A stretch of 64,000 nucleotides of DNA, taken from contig CAJTWL010000005.1 of NCBI GenBank assembly GCA_910579845.1, positions 81,530 through 145,529 of the forward strand. The letters run 5' to 3'. Below are positions 52,171 through 62,900 of the stretch, piece after piece. Source of the stretch: an uncultured Muribaculaceae bacterium (GTDB lineage Bacteria > Bacteroidota > Bacteroidia > Bacteroidales > Muribaculaceae). The position numbers and the translations under genes are program-made. The notes beneath the pieces are model-generated. The model did no database searches. It worked only from the letters and a program-made list of their open reading frames with translations, and was not told where the DNA came from. How positions within the stretch are numbered: position 1 is the first letter of the stretch; the number at the start of each line of letters is the position of its first letter.

Positions 52171-53265
52171 ATGAAAAGACATTCAAAACACTCTAAAAAT
52201 AAATTTAAACAATTTCTAAGTTTGCTGATAGTGATTCTACTTATGTCAGCCGCGACCATTACTGTAAAAAAATCCATTTTCGGATATGATCTGCAGCAAA
52301 GTCAAGACAATGTATCGGCTGAACAACGGATTGATCCAATAACTTTCAGCTCAAATGAATCTCTTATAATAAACACGTCATCCCTCGAAATTGAGGGTTC
52401 CCCTACAGGTTATGCAGGTCCGGTTCCGGTCGAGATACATATAGACAACGGCATAATCACAGATATTGAACCGCTTCCTAACGCAGAGACTCCTAATTTC
52501 TTCAAAAGAGCCGAAACTTTAATCGAATCATGGTTAGGAAAGACTCCGGAGGATGGTTTAAAAATCAGACCTGATGCCGTATCAGGCGCGACTTATTCAT
52601 CAAATGCATTAATCAGCAATGTCGAATCCGGACTTGCTTATTATGAGGGCGTAAAAGCTGATACTCCGGCATCAATGTCATGGAAAATATGGATAGCGCT
52701 TGCCGTAACCCTTGCGGCATGCATACTCCCCCTATTTATCAGAAACAAGATATATCACAATATACAGATCGTAGCCAATATACTTGTTCTTGGATTCTGG
52801 TGCGGACAATTTCTTGATTATGCACGGATAATGCAATATCTCGCATACGGAATCACACTCCCTATAGGTCTGGTAGCCATTGCAATGCTTATCGCGGCGT
52901 TCATATATCCTCTTTTCGGACATCCGCAACATTATTGCAACCATATATGTCCGTTGGGTTCAGCACAACAACTTATGGCACAAATATGCGGCTATAAGAT
53001 CCACATGTCAAGAAAGCTCTTGAATATTCTTGATTGGGTGAGAAAAATAATCTGGGTTATACTTATGATATTCCTGTTTATTGGAACTCTTTCTACATGG
53101 ACAGACTATGAACTTTTCCAGGTTTTCCAATTTGAATCAGCCTCTTGGTGGATAATTGGAACTGCAATACTTTTTATAGCACTTTCCTCAGTGGTTACAC
53201 GCCCATATTGCCGCTTTGTATGTCCTACAGGTTCTCTTTTCAAACGCGCTGAGAATATCGGATGA
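52171..53265 (+). CDS. Flavinylated FMN-binding / 4Fe-4S membrane redox protein (NosR/NapH-like)
   Basis: 364 residues from the ATG at 52171; a longer frame starts inside element C. Membrane anchor (11-31), extracytoplasmic FMN-binding domain (about 60-160) with D135-A-V-S138-G-A-T141, the ApbE flavinylation motif (Thr141 acceptor), then about five membrane helices (about 170-343) with two polyferredoxin-type motifs C256-N-H-I-C260-P and C347-R-F-V-C351-P. It probably passes electrons between a membrane carrier and an extracytoplasmic acceptor. No ApbE gene or partner reductase is in the window. Transcribed from the promoter at 51920. Confidence 0.82.
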   Translation: MKRHSKHSKNKFKQFLSLLIVILLMSAATITVKKSIFGYDLQQSQDNVSAEQRIDPITFSSNESLIINTSSLEIEGSPTGYAGPVPVEIHIDNGIITDIEPLPNAETPNFFKRAETLIESWLGKTPEDGLKIRPDAVSGATYSSNALISNVESGLAYYEGVKADTPASMSWKIWIALAVTLAACILPLFIRNKIYHNIQIVANILVLGFWCGQFLDYARIMQYLAYGITLPIGLVAIAMLIAAFIYPLFGHPQHYCNHICPLGSAQQLMAQICGYKIHMSRKLLNILDWVRKIIWVILMIFLFIGTLSTWTDYELFQVFQFESASWWIIGTAILFIALSSVVTRPYCRFVCPTGSLFKRAENIG

Positions 53266-53336
53266 TAAGCAAGTAATATTAATGCTCCATTCTTCTGTAT
53301 TAAGCGGAAGAATGGAGCATTAATATTACTTGCTTA
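53266..53336. terminator. Bidirectional terminator with a perfect 30-bp stem
   Basis: 53266-53295 and 53307-53336 are perfect reverse complements with an 11-nt loop, filling almost the whole gap between two convergent genes (stops at 53265 and 53342). Its ends are AT-rich, giving T-tracts both ways. Confidence 0.82.
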
Positions 53337-53341
53337 TATGA

Positions 53342-55201
53342 CTATAAAGCGAATTTGTAGCTCTTGCCATCCACAAGCACCACAACCACACCGTTATAAT
53401 TAACAGTATATGTATGTTCCTTATCTGAAATATTCTGCAAAAGAACCTTACCTGTGAGATCTGCCACAACTACTTTGCAACCTGTGACAGACAAAACTCC
53501 CGCAGCCTCTTTCCAAGCCTTGGGTGCAGGATCCGATGTCTCAAGTTCCCCTACACCGGATTCTTTTAATACAACTGCAATTCGATTGGATTCATTCGAC
53601 TGTATAGCACCGACAGACGCATTAGCACCGGAGCCTTCCACAGTCTCTCCGACGGCTATGACAGTATAGCCATACTCTATATCTTTTGTCAGCGGTTGCT
53701 CGACCTTCAATGTCGTTTCCTTACAAGGGATACTGTTCAAAAGTACATCCAGAACACTACCTGCCGGCATTGTCTGGAAAATATCTACATCATCGAGGAA
53801 CAGCTTCATCGAACTGCCTGAAGCTCTGATAAACTTAATGTTCAATTTTGAATCCTTATTTCCCTTTGTAAAATCGAATGTATATTCAGCTACTCCTGCC
53901 TTATCAACGATCTTTGCAGGAGCGGTTTCGACAACATTGCCGGAAAGATCCAGCAACTCAACTTTCAGAGTATCTATAGATGCCTTGAATCCTGAATAAT
54001 CTCTTGCAGCCGCCTTCAACACAACCTTGAACCTACCGCTGACAGCAGAGAGGTCTATTGCCGGTGTAATAAGTTCTCCGGAATTACCGCTGGGATAAAA
54101 TACATAATAACCCTTTGCGAATGTTTTGGACAAATCTGTGGTCCATCCTTTTACCTTGGTATAATCATTAAGATCACCGCTATATTCAAGATCGGACTCT
54201 GTTCCCACAGTTACTCCACTGAAATCCTCTTTGAATATTGAGACAGACTCCTCTTTAGTCAATGTTCTTTTGGAATACACATTTACCAGATAGCTCTGGG
54301 CATCAGACACTTTCCCCCAATTTGCTGTAAAACCGGCAGATGTAATATCGGTTGCAGGAAGAGCTTCAGGTGAATCAATTGAAGTAAGTTTCCTTACTAC
54401 TTTTACTACCTCGGAATTGACTGATTTTGCCCCTTTGGCATTCACACAGCGTGCGACATAATAATATGTTTCAGCAGGATTGAGACCTGTTACTTTGCCG
54501 GTTGCTGAAGTAGAATAGACAGACCCTTTCTTGAGTTCCAGATCTTTTACAAAGTAAATCTCTTTACCGTCCTTATCATAAGTGAACACATCAGCCTCAT
54601 ATTTTACAGCTGCCGCGTTGACACTGCAGGAAGCAGTAAACTGTGTGCCGTCCGCATCATTCGGGAGATATGCTTCCGGAGCCGATATGAAATCAGCACT
54701 ATATTCCACTTTAAGCGATTTTATATAGAAACCACTGATTGACAGGAACGGTGTGATTTTAAGTTTAGTAGTGCTTTTCATATTTCCGACCAGAGTTACA
54801 ACTTTAACCCATTTCCCGGTCTCGACAAGCTCATTCACGTAATCAGAACTTGAATAACCCGGCTGGAACTGGATCATACCGTCATAATCTTTCATATATA
54901 CCTCGGCTGTAATCCGTACTGTTCCACCTGAAACAGGCAGACCTGTCAAGTATCCGAGTTGTATATATCCGCTTTCTTTTACAAGAAGTTTCCCGCCCGC
55001 AGCGGCAACATTGGATACCGCGCTATAACCGGAGACCAATTTATTAAAATCACTACTGTAAAGACTTTTGGGTGATTCTTCACTACCTTCAGTGAACACT
55101 GTGAAGTCTGTATCAAGAAGCACTTTCACATCTTCCGGATCCTGAGCCTTCAGAACCGTCGATACCATTACGGCAACCAATAAGAATAATATTTTCTTCA
55201 T
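53342..55201 (-). CDS. Secreted FnIII-containing multidomain protein
   Basis: 619 residues from the ATG at 55201. Signal peptide about 1-19, no lipobox. Beta-sandwich domain (about 25-170) resembling a cleaved-adhesin/carbohydrate-binding fold, FnIII repeats (about 172-270 and 280-310), a second jelly-roll-like domain (about 320-475), then FnIII-like linker and a C-terminal tail (V-V-V-A-D-L-T-G-K-V-L...Y-K-F-A-L) like a T9SS sorting domain. No catalytic motif; likely a surface adhesin or binding protein. Its start is preceded at 24 nt by palindrome A2. Confidence 0.72.
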   Translation of the reverse strand: MKKILFLLVAVMVSTVLKAQDPEDVKVLLDTDFTVFTEGSEESPKSLYSSDFNKLVSGYSAVSNVAAAGGKLLVKESGYIQLGYLTGLPVSGGTVRITAEVYMKDYDGMIQFQPGYSSSDYVNELVETGKWVKVVTLVGNMKSTTKLKITPFLSISGFYIKSLKVEYSADFISAPEAYLPNDADGTQFTASCSVNAAAVKYEADVFTYDKDGKEIYFVKDLELKKGSVYSTSATGKVTGLNPAETYYYVARCVNAKGAKSVNSEVVKVVRKLTSIDSPEALPATDITSAGFTANWGKVSDAQSYLVNVYSKRTLTKEESVSIFKEDFSGVTVGTESDLEYSGDLNDYTKVKGWTTDLSKTFAKGYYVFYPSGNSGELITPAIDLSAVSGRFKVVLKAAARDYSGFKASIDTLKVELLDLSGNVVETAPAKIVDKAGVAEYTFDFTKGNKDSKLNIKFIRASGSSMKLFLDDVDIFQTMPAGSVLDVLLNSIPCKETTLKVEQPLTKDIEYGYTVIAVGETVEGSGANASVGAIQSNESNRIAVVLKESGVGELETSDPAPKAWKEAAGVLSVTGCKVVVADLTGKVLLQNISDKEHTYTVNYNGVVVVLVDGKSYKFAL

Positions 55202-55225
55202 ATAGTATATCAATTAATTTATTAA

Positions 55226-55420
55226 GAGTATGTTGAGTTTTAAACCAAATTAAACATTTATAAAGAGTATGGGAATTTTTGATTTCATCACAAACGATCC
55301 TTCGGGTGCTTTCCCAAAGATCCATCCGGTCACATAGCCCGCTATGCTCCCTTCTGAATCTTTGAAAAATCCCTCCGAAGTCTCTGTTTGTGCTAGAATC
55401 ATTTAAAACTCAACATACTC
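55226..55420 (-). repeat. Palindromic element A2 (195 bp, second copy of family A)
   Basis: Same ends as A1, GAGTATGTTGAGTTTTAAA, inverted with one change. The central CATAGC-CC-GCTATG apex lies exactly 80 nt from the distal end and 113 nt from the gene-proximal end. Differences from A1 are scattered substitutions, most in the outer part of the long arm. Flanks show a 3-bp direct repeat TAA. It ends 24 nt before the FnIII gene start. Confidence 0.88.
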
Positions 55421-55436
55421 TAAGATTGACAAATAC

Positions 55437-55472
55437 AACGAGGGTTGACGCGGATACGTGTCAACCCTCGTT
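55437..55472 (-). terminator. rpoC terminator
   Basis: AACGAGGGTTGACACG and CGCGTCAACCCTCGTT form a 16-bp stem (one mismatch) with a 4-nt loop, followed on the minus strand by GTATTTG. It lies 25 bp past the rpoC stop. Confidence 0.82.
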
Positions 55473-55497
55473 ATATTCAAGTATTTATTTATGCCAT

Positions 55498-58400
55498 TTA
55501 TACATTATCCGAAACCTCTGCAACTTCTACGTCAAGCACAGACGGATCATCTGTAACCTGAAGAGCCGCATACTCATCCTTATTCGCAACTACGAGTTTG
55601 TTGTATTCACGCAAACCGGTACCTGCCGGAATCAGATGTCCGCAGATCACATTCTCCTTCATTCCCTCAAGAGTATCGGTCTTGCCATTGATTGCAGCCT
55701 CGTTAAGCACCTTGGTGGTTTCCTGGAAGGAAGCCGCCGACATAAAGCTTGACGTCTGCAATGCGGCACGGGTAATACCCTGAAGAATCTGCTCTGAAGT
55801 TGCGGGGACAGCGTCACGTACAGTCATTATACGCAGATCCCTACGTTTCAATGAAGAATTCTCGTCGCGGAGCTTGCGGACGGTGATGATCTGTCCGGCA
55901 AGATAGTTTGTACTGTCACCGGCATCTGTAATCACCTTCTTGCCCCAGATGTTGTCATTCTCTTCCATGAACTCACGCTTGTCGACAACCTGCTGCTCGA
56001 GGAAGCGAGTATCGCCCGGATCCAGAATATTGACCTTGCGCATCATCTGGCGCACGATAACCTCAAAATGTTTGTCATTGATCTTCACACCCTGCATACG
56101 GTATACATCCTGAACCTCGTTCACGATATATTCCTGTACGGCAGTCGGACCTTTGATATTAAGAATGTCGCTCGGTGTGATTGCACCATCTGAAAGCGGT
56201 GTTCCGGCACGGACATAATCATTCTCCTGTACAAGAATCTGTTTTGACAGAGGAACAAGATATTTCTTCTCCTCGCCAAGTTTATTAGTAACACTGATCT
56301 CGCGGTTACCACGTTTGATTTTGCCGAACTTGACCTCACCGTCAATCTCGCTGACAACAGCCGGATTTGACGGATTACGGGCCTCGAACAACTCTGTCAC
56401 ACGTGGGAGACCACCGGTAATATCACCTGCCGAACCGGCAGCGCGAGGAATCTTTACGAATACCTGACCCGGCTTCAACTCATCGCCATCCTCAATCATA
56501 AGGTGTGCGCCGACAGGGAGCGAATAAGAACGTACCAGCTCGCCTTTGCTGTCATAAACCTGAGCCGCAGGAACTTTCGTACGATCCTTGCTTTCAATTA
56601 TGATCTTCTCCCGCAACTGTGTTGCCTCGTCTGTCTCAACACGATAGGTAACACCTTCCTCAACATTCTCAAACTTGACTGTACCACCCTCTTCAGACAC
56701 GATCACGGCATTGAACGGGTCCCATTCACAGATCATGTCACCGGGTTTCACTGTATCTCCATCCCTGAAGAACAGTTTTGAACCGTAAGGTATATTTGCA
56801 TTTACGAGAACAATTCCTGACTTGGGTTCGATAATCCTCAGTTCAGCCATACGTCCAACCACGATATCCACGCCATCTGCATCCTTGATTGTACGGAGCT
56901 CGTCGATTTCAAGTTTACCGTCATAACGTGAAGTAACGTCCTTGACAGCTGTTACGTTACCTGCGACACCACCGACATGGAAGGTACGGAGAGTAAGCTG
57001 TGTACCGGGCTCACCGATTGACTGTGCGGCGATTACTCCGACAGCCTCGCCCTTCTGTACCATTCTGTGTGTTGAAAGGTTACGTCCGTAGCATTTTGCA
57101 CATACTCCTTTCTTGGATTCACAGGTAAGTACAGAACGGATCTCTACAGATTCGATCGGTGATTTCTCGATACGGTCTGCAATCGCTTCGGTAATCTCCT
57201 CTCCCGCATGTACTATCACATCATCAGGATTGAAAGGATCGACAATATCATGTACAGAAACACGACCCAATATTCTTTCACTCAGAGATGCCACTACCTC
57301 CTCGTTGTTCTTTATCTCCGTACATACAAGGCCACGCAAAGTACCGCAATCCTCCTCGTTGATTATGACATCATGTGCCACATCCACAAGACGACGTGTC
57401 AGATAACCTGCGTCCGCTGTCTTAAGAGCGGTATCCGCAAGACCTTTACGGGCACCGTGAGTAGAAATGAAGTACTCAAGCACTGACAAGCCCTCCTTGA
57501 AGTTTGCAAGAATCGGGTTCTCGATGATCTGACCTCCTTCTGCTCCTGCTTTCTGAGGTTTAGCCATAAGTCCACGCATACCTGAAAGCTGACGGATCTG
57601 GTCTTTAGAACCACGGGCTCCGGAATCAAGCATCATATATACAGAGTTGAATCCCTGCTGATCCTCCTCCATCTGCTTCATCAGTGTTGAAGCAAGCTTT
57701 GCGTTGACGTGTGTCCAGATATCGATCACCTGATTATAACGGTCGTTACCGGTGATGAAACCCATGGCATAATTGTTAAGCACTTCTTCAACCTGTGCAT
57801 GACCTTCTGCTACATATTCCTCTTTCTCCTTAGGTATGATGACGTCACCGAGGTTGAAACTCAAGCCACCCTTAAACGCCATCTTATAACCAAGATTCTT
57901 GATATCGTCAAGGAACTGTGCCGAACGTGTCACACCGCAAGTCTTGATCACCTTACCGATGATGGTACGCAGAGATTTCTTAGAGATTATCTCATTGACA
58001 TAACCGATCTCTTTGGGGACATAACGGTTGAACAGTATACGACCTACAGAAGTGTCTTTCTTAAGAACTTTTACAGGAGCACCGTTCTCGTCCACATCAT
58101 CAACAAGGACAGTCACAGGAGCGTGCAGAGTAACCTGTCCTTCGTTATAGGCTATCTCAGCCTCTTCAGGACCATAGAATACCGTACCTTCGCCCTTGTC
58201 TCCCTTACGAAGCTTGGTAATATAGTAAAGACCGAGCACCATATCCTGTGAAGGCACAGTAATAGGTGCGCCATTCGCAGGGTTCAGAATGTTATGGGCG
58301 CCAAGCATCAGCATCTGTGCCTCCAGAACCGCCTCGTTGCTCAAAGGCAAATGTACAGCCATCTGGTCTCCGTCGAAGTCGGCATTGAACGCTGTACATG

Positions 58401-59787
58401 CAAGCGGATGAAGCTGAATAGCCTTACCCTCAATCATCTTAGGCTGGAATGCCTGGATACCAAGACGGTGAAGTGTCGGGGCACGGTTCAGCAAAACCGG
58501 GTGTCCCTTCATCACATATTCAAGAATGTCCCATACAACCGGTTCTTTTCGGTCTACTATCTTCTTGGCACTTTTTACAGTCTTTACAATACCACGTTCT
58601 ATGAGTTTACGGATAACAAACGGTTTATACAGCTCCGCAGCCATAAGTTTTGGAATACCGCACTCATGCATCTTGAGTTCCGGACCTACAACGATTACAG
58701 AACGTGCTGAATAGTCGACACGTTTACCGAGCAGATTCTGGCGGAATCTACCCTGTTTACCTTTAAGACTGTCTGAAAGAGACTTGAGCGGACGGTTGAC
58801 ATCAGACTTGACAGCCGATGACTTTCGGCTGTTATCAAGCAGTGAATCCACAGCCTCCTGCAGGAGACGCTTCTCATTGCGGAGAATCACCTCAGGAGCC
58901 TGGATCTCTATCAGTCGTTTAAGACGGTTGTTGCGGATGATAACCCTGCGGTAAAGATCGTTGAGGTCGGAAGTCGCAAAGCGACCGCCATCCAACGGCA
59001 CCAACGGACGGAGCTCCGGCGGAATAACGGGAACTGCTTTAAGAATCATCCATTCAGGTTTATTGACACCCGCCGAGTTCAAGAAACTGTTTACAACCTG
59101 CAGACGCTTCAGAGCCTCTGTCTTACGTTGTTGGGAGCCATCTGTATTTGCCTTATGACGGAGTTCCGCAGCAAGCTTGGTAAGATCCAATTCCTGAAGC
59201 AGGTCATAGATTGCCTCGGCACCCATCTTTGCAACAAACTTGTTCGGATCGCCATCCTCGAGAAAACGATTGTCTTCAGGAAGATTCTCCATTATATTCA
59301 TGTATTCCTCTTCACTGAGCAGATCAAGTTTCTCAATCCCCTCTACATTTCCGGGATTGATGACAACGTAACGCTCGTAATAGATCACTGAATCGAGTTT
59401 CTTTGAAGGAAGACCAAGCAGATATCCGATTTTATTAGGCAAAGAGCGGAAATACCAAATATGTGCCACAGGAACAACAAGTTCGATATGACCCATGCGT
59501 TCGCGACGGACCTTCTTCTCTGTCACCTCGACACCACAACGATCGCAGACAATACCTTTGTAGCGGATACGCTTGTACTTTCCGCAATGACACTCATAGT
59601 CCTTGACGGGACCGAAAATCTTCTCACAGAAAAGACCGTCGCGCTCAGGCTTGTACGTACGATAGTTGATTGTCTCGGGCTTTAAAACCTCACCGCTCGA
59701 TTTCTCCTTAATCTCTTCAGGAGAAGCGAGACCTATAGTGATTTTCGAGAAATTGCTTTTGATTTTATTGTCTCTTCTAAAAGCCAT
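55498..59787 (-). CDS. rpoC: RNA polymerase beta' subunit
   Basis: 1429 residues, family length for Bacteroidales. N-terminal zinc site C66-x-C68...C81-x-x-C84, the catalytic N-A-D-F-D-G-D-Q-M-A-V-H with the three Mg-binding aspartates (about residue 465), and the second zinc cluster (C-E-S-K-K-G-V-C-A-K-C-Y-G, about 890). It forms the active centre of RNA polymerase with beta. It lies 116 bp after rpoB, with a hairpin in the gap. Confidence 0.98.
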   Translation of the reverse strand: MAFRRDNKIKSNFSKITIGLASPEEIKEKSSGEVLKPETINYRTYKPERDGLFCEKIFGPVKDYECHCGKYKRIRYKGIVCDRCGVEVTEKKVRRERMGHIELVVPVAHIWYFRSLPNKIGYLLGLPSKKLDSVIYYERYVVINPGNVEGIEKLDLLSEEEYMNIMENLPEDNRFLEDGDPNKFVAKMGAEAIYDLLQELDLTKLAAELRHKANTDGSQQRKTEALKRLQVVNSFLNSAGVNKPEWMILKAVPVIPPELRPLVPLDGGRFATSDLNDLYRRVIIRNNRLKRLIEIQAPEVILRNEKRLLQEAVDSLLDNSRKSSAVKSDVNRPLKSLSDSLKGKQGRFRQNLLGKRVDYSARSVIVVGPELKMHECGIPKLMAAELYKPFVIRKLIERGIVKTVKSAKKIVDRKEPVVWDILEYVMKGHPVLLNRAPTLHRLGIQAFQPKMIEGKAIQLHPLACTAFNADFDGDQMAVHLPLSNEAVLEAQMLMLGAHNILNPANGAPITVPSQDMVLGLYYITKLRKGDKGEGTVFYGPEEAEIAYNEGQVTLHAPVTVLVDDVDENGAPVKVLKKDTSVGRILFNRYVPKEIGYVNEIISKKSLRTIIGKVIKTCGVTRSAQFLDDIKNLGYKMAFKGGLSFNLGDVIIPKEKEEYVAEGHAQVEEVLNNYAMGFITGNDRYNQVIDIWTHVNAKLASTLMKQMEEDQQGFNSVYMMLDSGARGSKDQIRQLSGMRGLMAKPQKAGAEGGQIIENPILANFKEGLSVLEYFISTHGARKGLADTALKTADAGYLTRRLVDVAHDVIINEEDCGTLRGLVCTEIKNNEEVVASLSERILGRVSVHDIVDPFNPDDVIVHAGEEITEAIADRIEKSPIESVEIRSVLTCESKKGVCAKCYGRNLSTHRMVQKGEAVGVIAAQSIGEPGTQLTLRTFHVGGVAGNVTAVKDVTSRYDGKLEIDELRTIKDADGVDIVVGRMAELRIIEPKSGIVLVNANIPYGSKLFFRDGDTVKPGDMICEWDPFNAVIVSEEGGTVKFENVEEGVTYRVETDEATQLREKIIIESKDRTKVPAAQVYDSKGELVRSYSLPVGAHLMIEDGDELKPGQVFVKIPRAAGSAGDITGGLPRVTELFEARNPSNPAVVSEIDGEVKFGKIKRGNREISVTNKLGEEKKYLVPLSKQILVQENDYVRAGTPLSDGAITPSDILNIKGPTAVQEYIVNEVQDVYRMQGVKINDKHFEVIVRQMMRKVNILDPGDTRFLEQQVVDKREFMEENDNIWGKKVITDAGDSTNYLAGQIITVRKLRDENSSLKRRDLRIMTVRDAVPATSEQILQGITRAALQTSSFMSAASFQETTKVLNEAAINGKTDTLEGMKENVICGHLIPAGTGLREYNKLVVANKDEYAALQVTDDPSVLDVEVAEVSDNV

Positions 59788-59811
59788 AAGAATATATTTC
59801 TTATATATTAT

Positions 59812-59843
59812 CCTATCCCCCTCCTGTAGGGAGGCGGGATAGG
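59812..59843 (-). promoter_or_regulatory. Hairpin in the rpoB-rpoC gap
   Basis: CCTATCCC-GCCTCC pairs with GGAGG-GGGATAGG around a short loop, a GC-rich 13-bp stem on the minus strand. No T-run follows, so RNA processing or mRNA stability is more likely than termination. Confidence 0.55.
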
Positions 59844-59903
59844 TTTTGGATTATTTATTTGATGGCGACGATTTTATCGCCGGTTTTCTCGCTGAAGCTG
59901 GAC

Positions 59904-62900
59904 TTAATCCAATTTAATGCTCAGTCCAAGACCGCGCAACTCGTGGAGAAGCACATTCAAGGACTCCGGAATACCGGGATTAGGCATGGGATCACCCTTG
60001 ACAATTGCCTCGTAAGCCTTGCTTCGACCGACAACATCATCGGATTTGATTGTGAGAATCTCCTGAAGGATATGAGCGGCACCGAATGCCTCGAGTGCCC
60101 AGACCTCCATCTCTCCGAAACGCTGACCACCAAACTGTGCCTTACCACCGAGAGGCTGCTGTGTAATCAAAGAATACGGACCGATTGAACGGGCATGCAT
60201 CTTATCCTCGACCATGTGACCCAGCTTAAGCATATATATCACACCTACAGTTGCAGGCTGGTCAAATCTATCACCTGTGCCTCCATCGTACAGATATGTC
60301 TTGCCATATCTTGGGAGACCGGCTTTATCTGTCCATTCATTCAGGTCGTCAAGTGACGCGCCATCGAAAATAGGAGTGGCAAATTTCTCGCCGAGTTCAC
60401 GACCTGCCCATCCAAGCACTGTCTCGAAAATCTGTCCAAGGTTCATTCGTGAAGGCACACCCAGAGGGTTCAACACGATATCTACAGGAGTTCCATCCTC
60501 AAGGAAAGGCATATCTTCCTGACGCACGACACGTGACACAATACCCTTGTTACCATGTCGACCGGCCATCTTGTCTCCGACACCGATCTTACGCTTCTTG
60601 GCAATATATACCTTTGCCATCTGCATAATGCCGGATGGAAGCTCATCACCTATTGTTATATCGAATTTCTTGCGGCGAAGTTCGCTGTCAATCTCTTTCG
60701 ATTTACGCAGATAATTGGTAATCAACTTGGCAACCATATTATCTATGCGTTCGCCACCTGTCCAGTTACTAAGATTTATTGTCTCGTAGTCTATCGCTCC
60801 GAAATTAACATCATCAAATTTCTCACCCTTGGCAACTATGTCGACTCCGATAAAGTCCTGTACACCCTGAGATGTCCGACCTTTTAACAAAGTCTTCATT
60901 TTATTGACCATAAGAACACGCAATTTATCCTGCTTCTCCTCATATTCCTCATCAAGAATCGGTAATTGAGCGTTTGCACTGTTCTTATTACCCTTCTTGG
61001 TAGCCTTCGAGAAGAGGTTTGTTCCGATAACCACACCCTTTAGAGACGGAGACGCCTTCAGAGAAGCATCCTTCACATCACCGGCCTTGTCACCGAAGAT
61101 GGCGCGGAGAAGTTTCTCCTCAGGTGTAGGATCGCTCTCACCTTTCGGTGTGATCTTACCGATCATGATATCACCAGGCACAACATACGCGCCGACACGG
61201 ATAATACCTCTGTCATCAAGATCTTTTGTAGCATCCTCGCTTACATTCGGTATATCGGATGTCAATTCCTCCATACCGCGTTTCGTCTCACGGACATCAA
61301 GTGTATACTCGTCAACGTGCACTGAAGTCAGGATATCCTCACGTACCATACGCTCATTGAGCACGATGGCATCCTCGTAATTATATCCTTTCCAGGGCAT
61401 GAAGGCAACTTTCAAGTTGCGTCCAAGAGCAAGTTCGCCTCTTTCAGTTGAATATCCTTCAGTAAGAATGTCACCTTTCTCGACACGCTGACCCGCATTG
61501 CAGATAGGACGCAAGTCGATAGTGGTACCCTGGTTGGTACGACGGAATTTAGGAATCTTATATTCTTTAACAGAAGACTCGAATTCAACAAAATCCTCAT
61601 CTTCAGTTCTATCATAATTTATACGGATACAAGTAGCATCCACATATTCTATTGTGCCGGAACCCTCGGCCATAATCTGAGTACGGGAATCCTTGATCAA
61701 CTGACCTTCGATACCTGTACCTACGATCGGAGCCTCGCTGCGCAACAATGGAACGGCCTGACGCATCATGTTGGATCCCATTAACGCACGGTTTGCATCA
61801 TCATGCTCAAGGAACGGAATCAACGATGCCGCAATGGAGGCAATCTGTACCGGAGATACATCCATAAGCTGCAGCTCTTCAGGAGCAACGATCGGGAAGT
61901 CGGCATCAAGACGGGCCTTCACTTTATTACGGATGAAAGTACCATCGTCATTGACAGGAGCATTACCCTGGGCTATGGTCTGTCCTTCCTCTATCTCAGC
62001 TGTCAGGTAAACAACCTCGTCATTATTCAGATTGACTTTGCCATTTTTCACCTCGCGGTATGGAGTCTCTATGAAACCGAGATTGTTTATCTTTGCATAT
62101 ACGCACAAAGAGGAGATCAAACCGATATTCGGACCCTCAGGTGTCTCGATAGGACACAGACGACCGTAATGTGTATAGTGTACGTCGCGAACCTCGAATC
62201 CCGCTCTCTCTCTTGAAAGACCGCCGGGTCCAAGAGCTGACATACGACGTTTATGGGTAATCTCGGCAAGCGGATTTGTCTGATCCATAAACTGTGACAA
62301 CGCATTCGTACCAAAGAATGTATTGATAACAGCCGATATGGTTTTGGCATTGATCAGATCTGTAGGCGTGAAGACTTCATTATCACGCACATTCATCTTC
62401 TCGCGGATCGAACGGCTGATACGTGCAAGCCCGACTCCGAACTGATTATACAACTGTTCACCTACCGTACGGACGCGACGGTTGCTGAGGTGATCGATAT
62501 CATCGACATCACTCTTGGAGTTGATCAGCTCGATAAGATACTTGATAATTGCCACTATATCCTCCCGGGTAAGCACTTTTACATCCATCGGGATATCAAG
62601 ATCAAGTTTCTTGTCTATACGGTAACGTCCCACCTCCCCAAGGTCATAACGCTTCTCGCTGAAGAAAAGGTTCTGTATCACCTCACGGGCTGCGGCGTCA
62701 TCCGGTGGCTCGGCATTACGCAACTGTCTGTAAATATATTGAACTGCCTCTTTTTCAGAGTTGGACGGATCCTTCTGCAGAGTATTGAAGATAATACTGT
62801 AATCAACGGCGTTGACATTCTCCTTCTCAAGAAGAATAGTCTTTACACCACTGTCGATAATTGCATCAATGACTTCCTCGGTAATCTCATTTCCACGATC

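Noticed and set aside
36712..55424. Target-site duplications of a transposon for all palindromes
   Set aside because: 3-bp direct repeats flank A2 (TAA) and B (ACT), but none is clear at A1 or C, so the evidence is too weak for a transposition claim.
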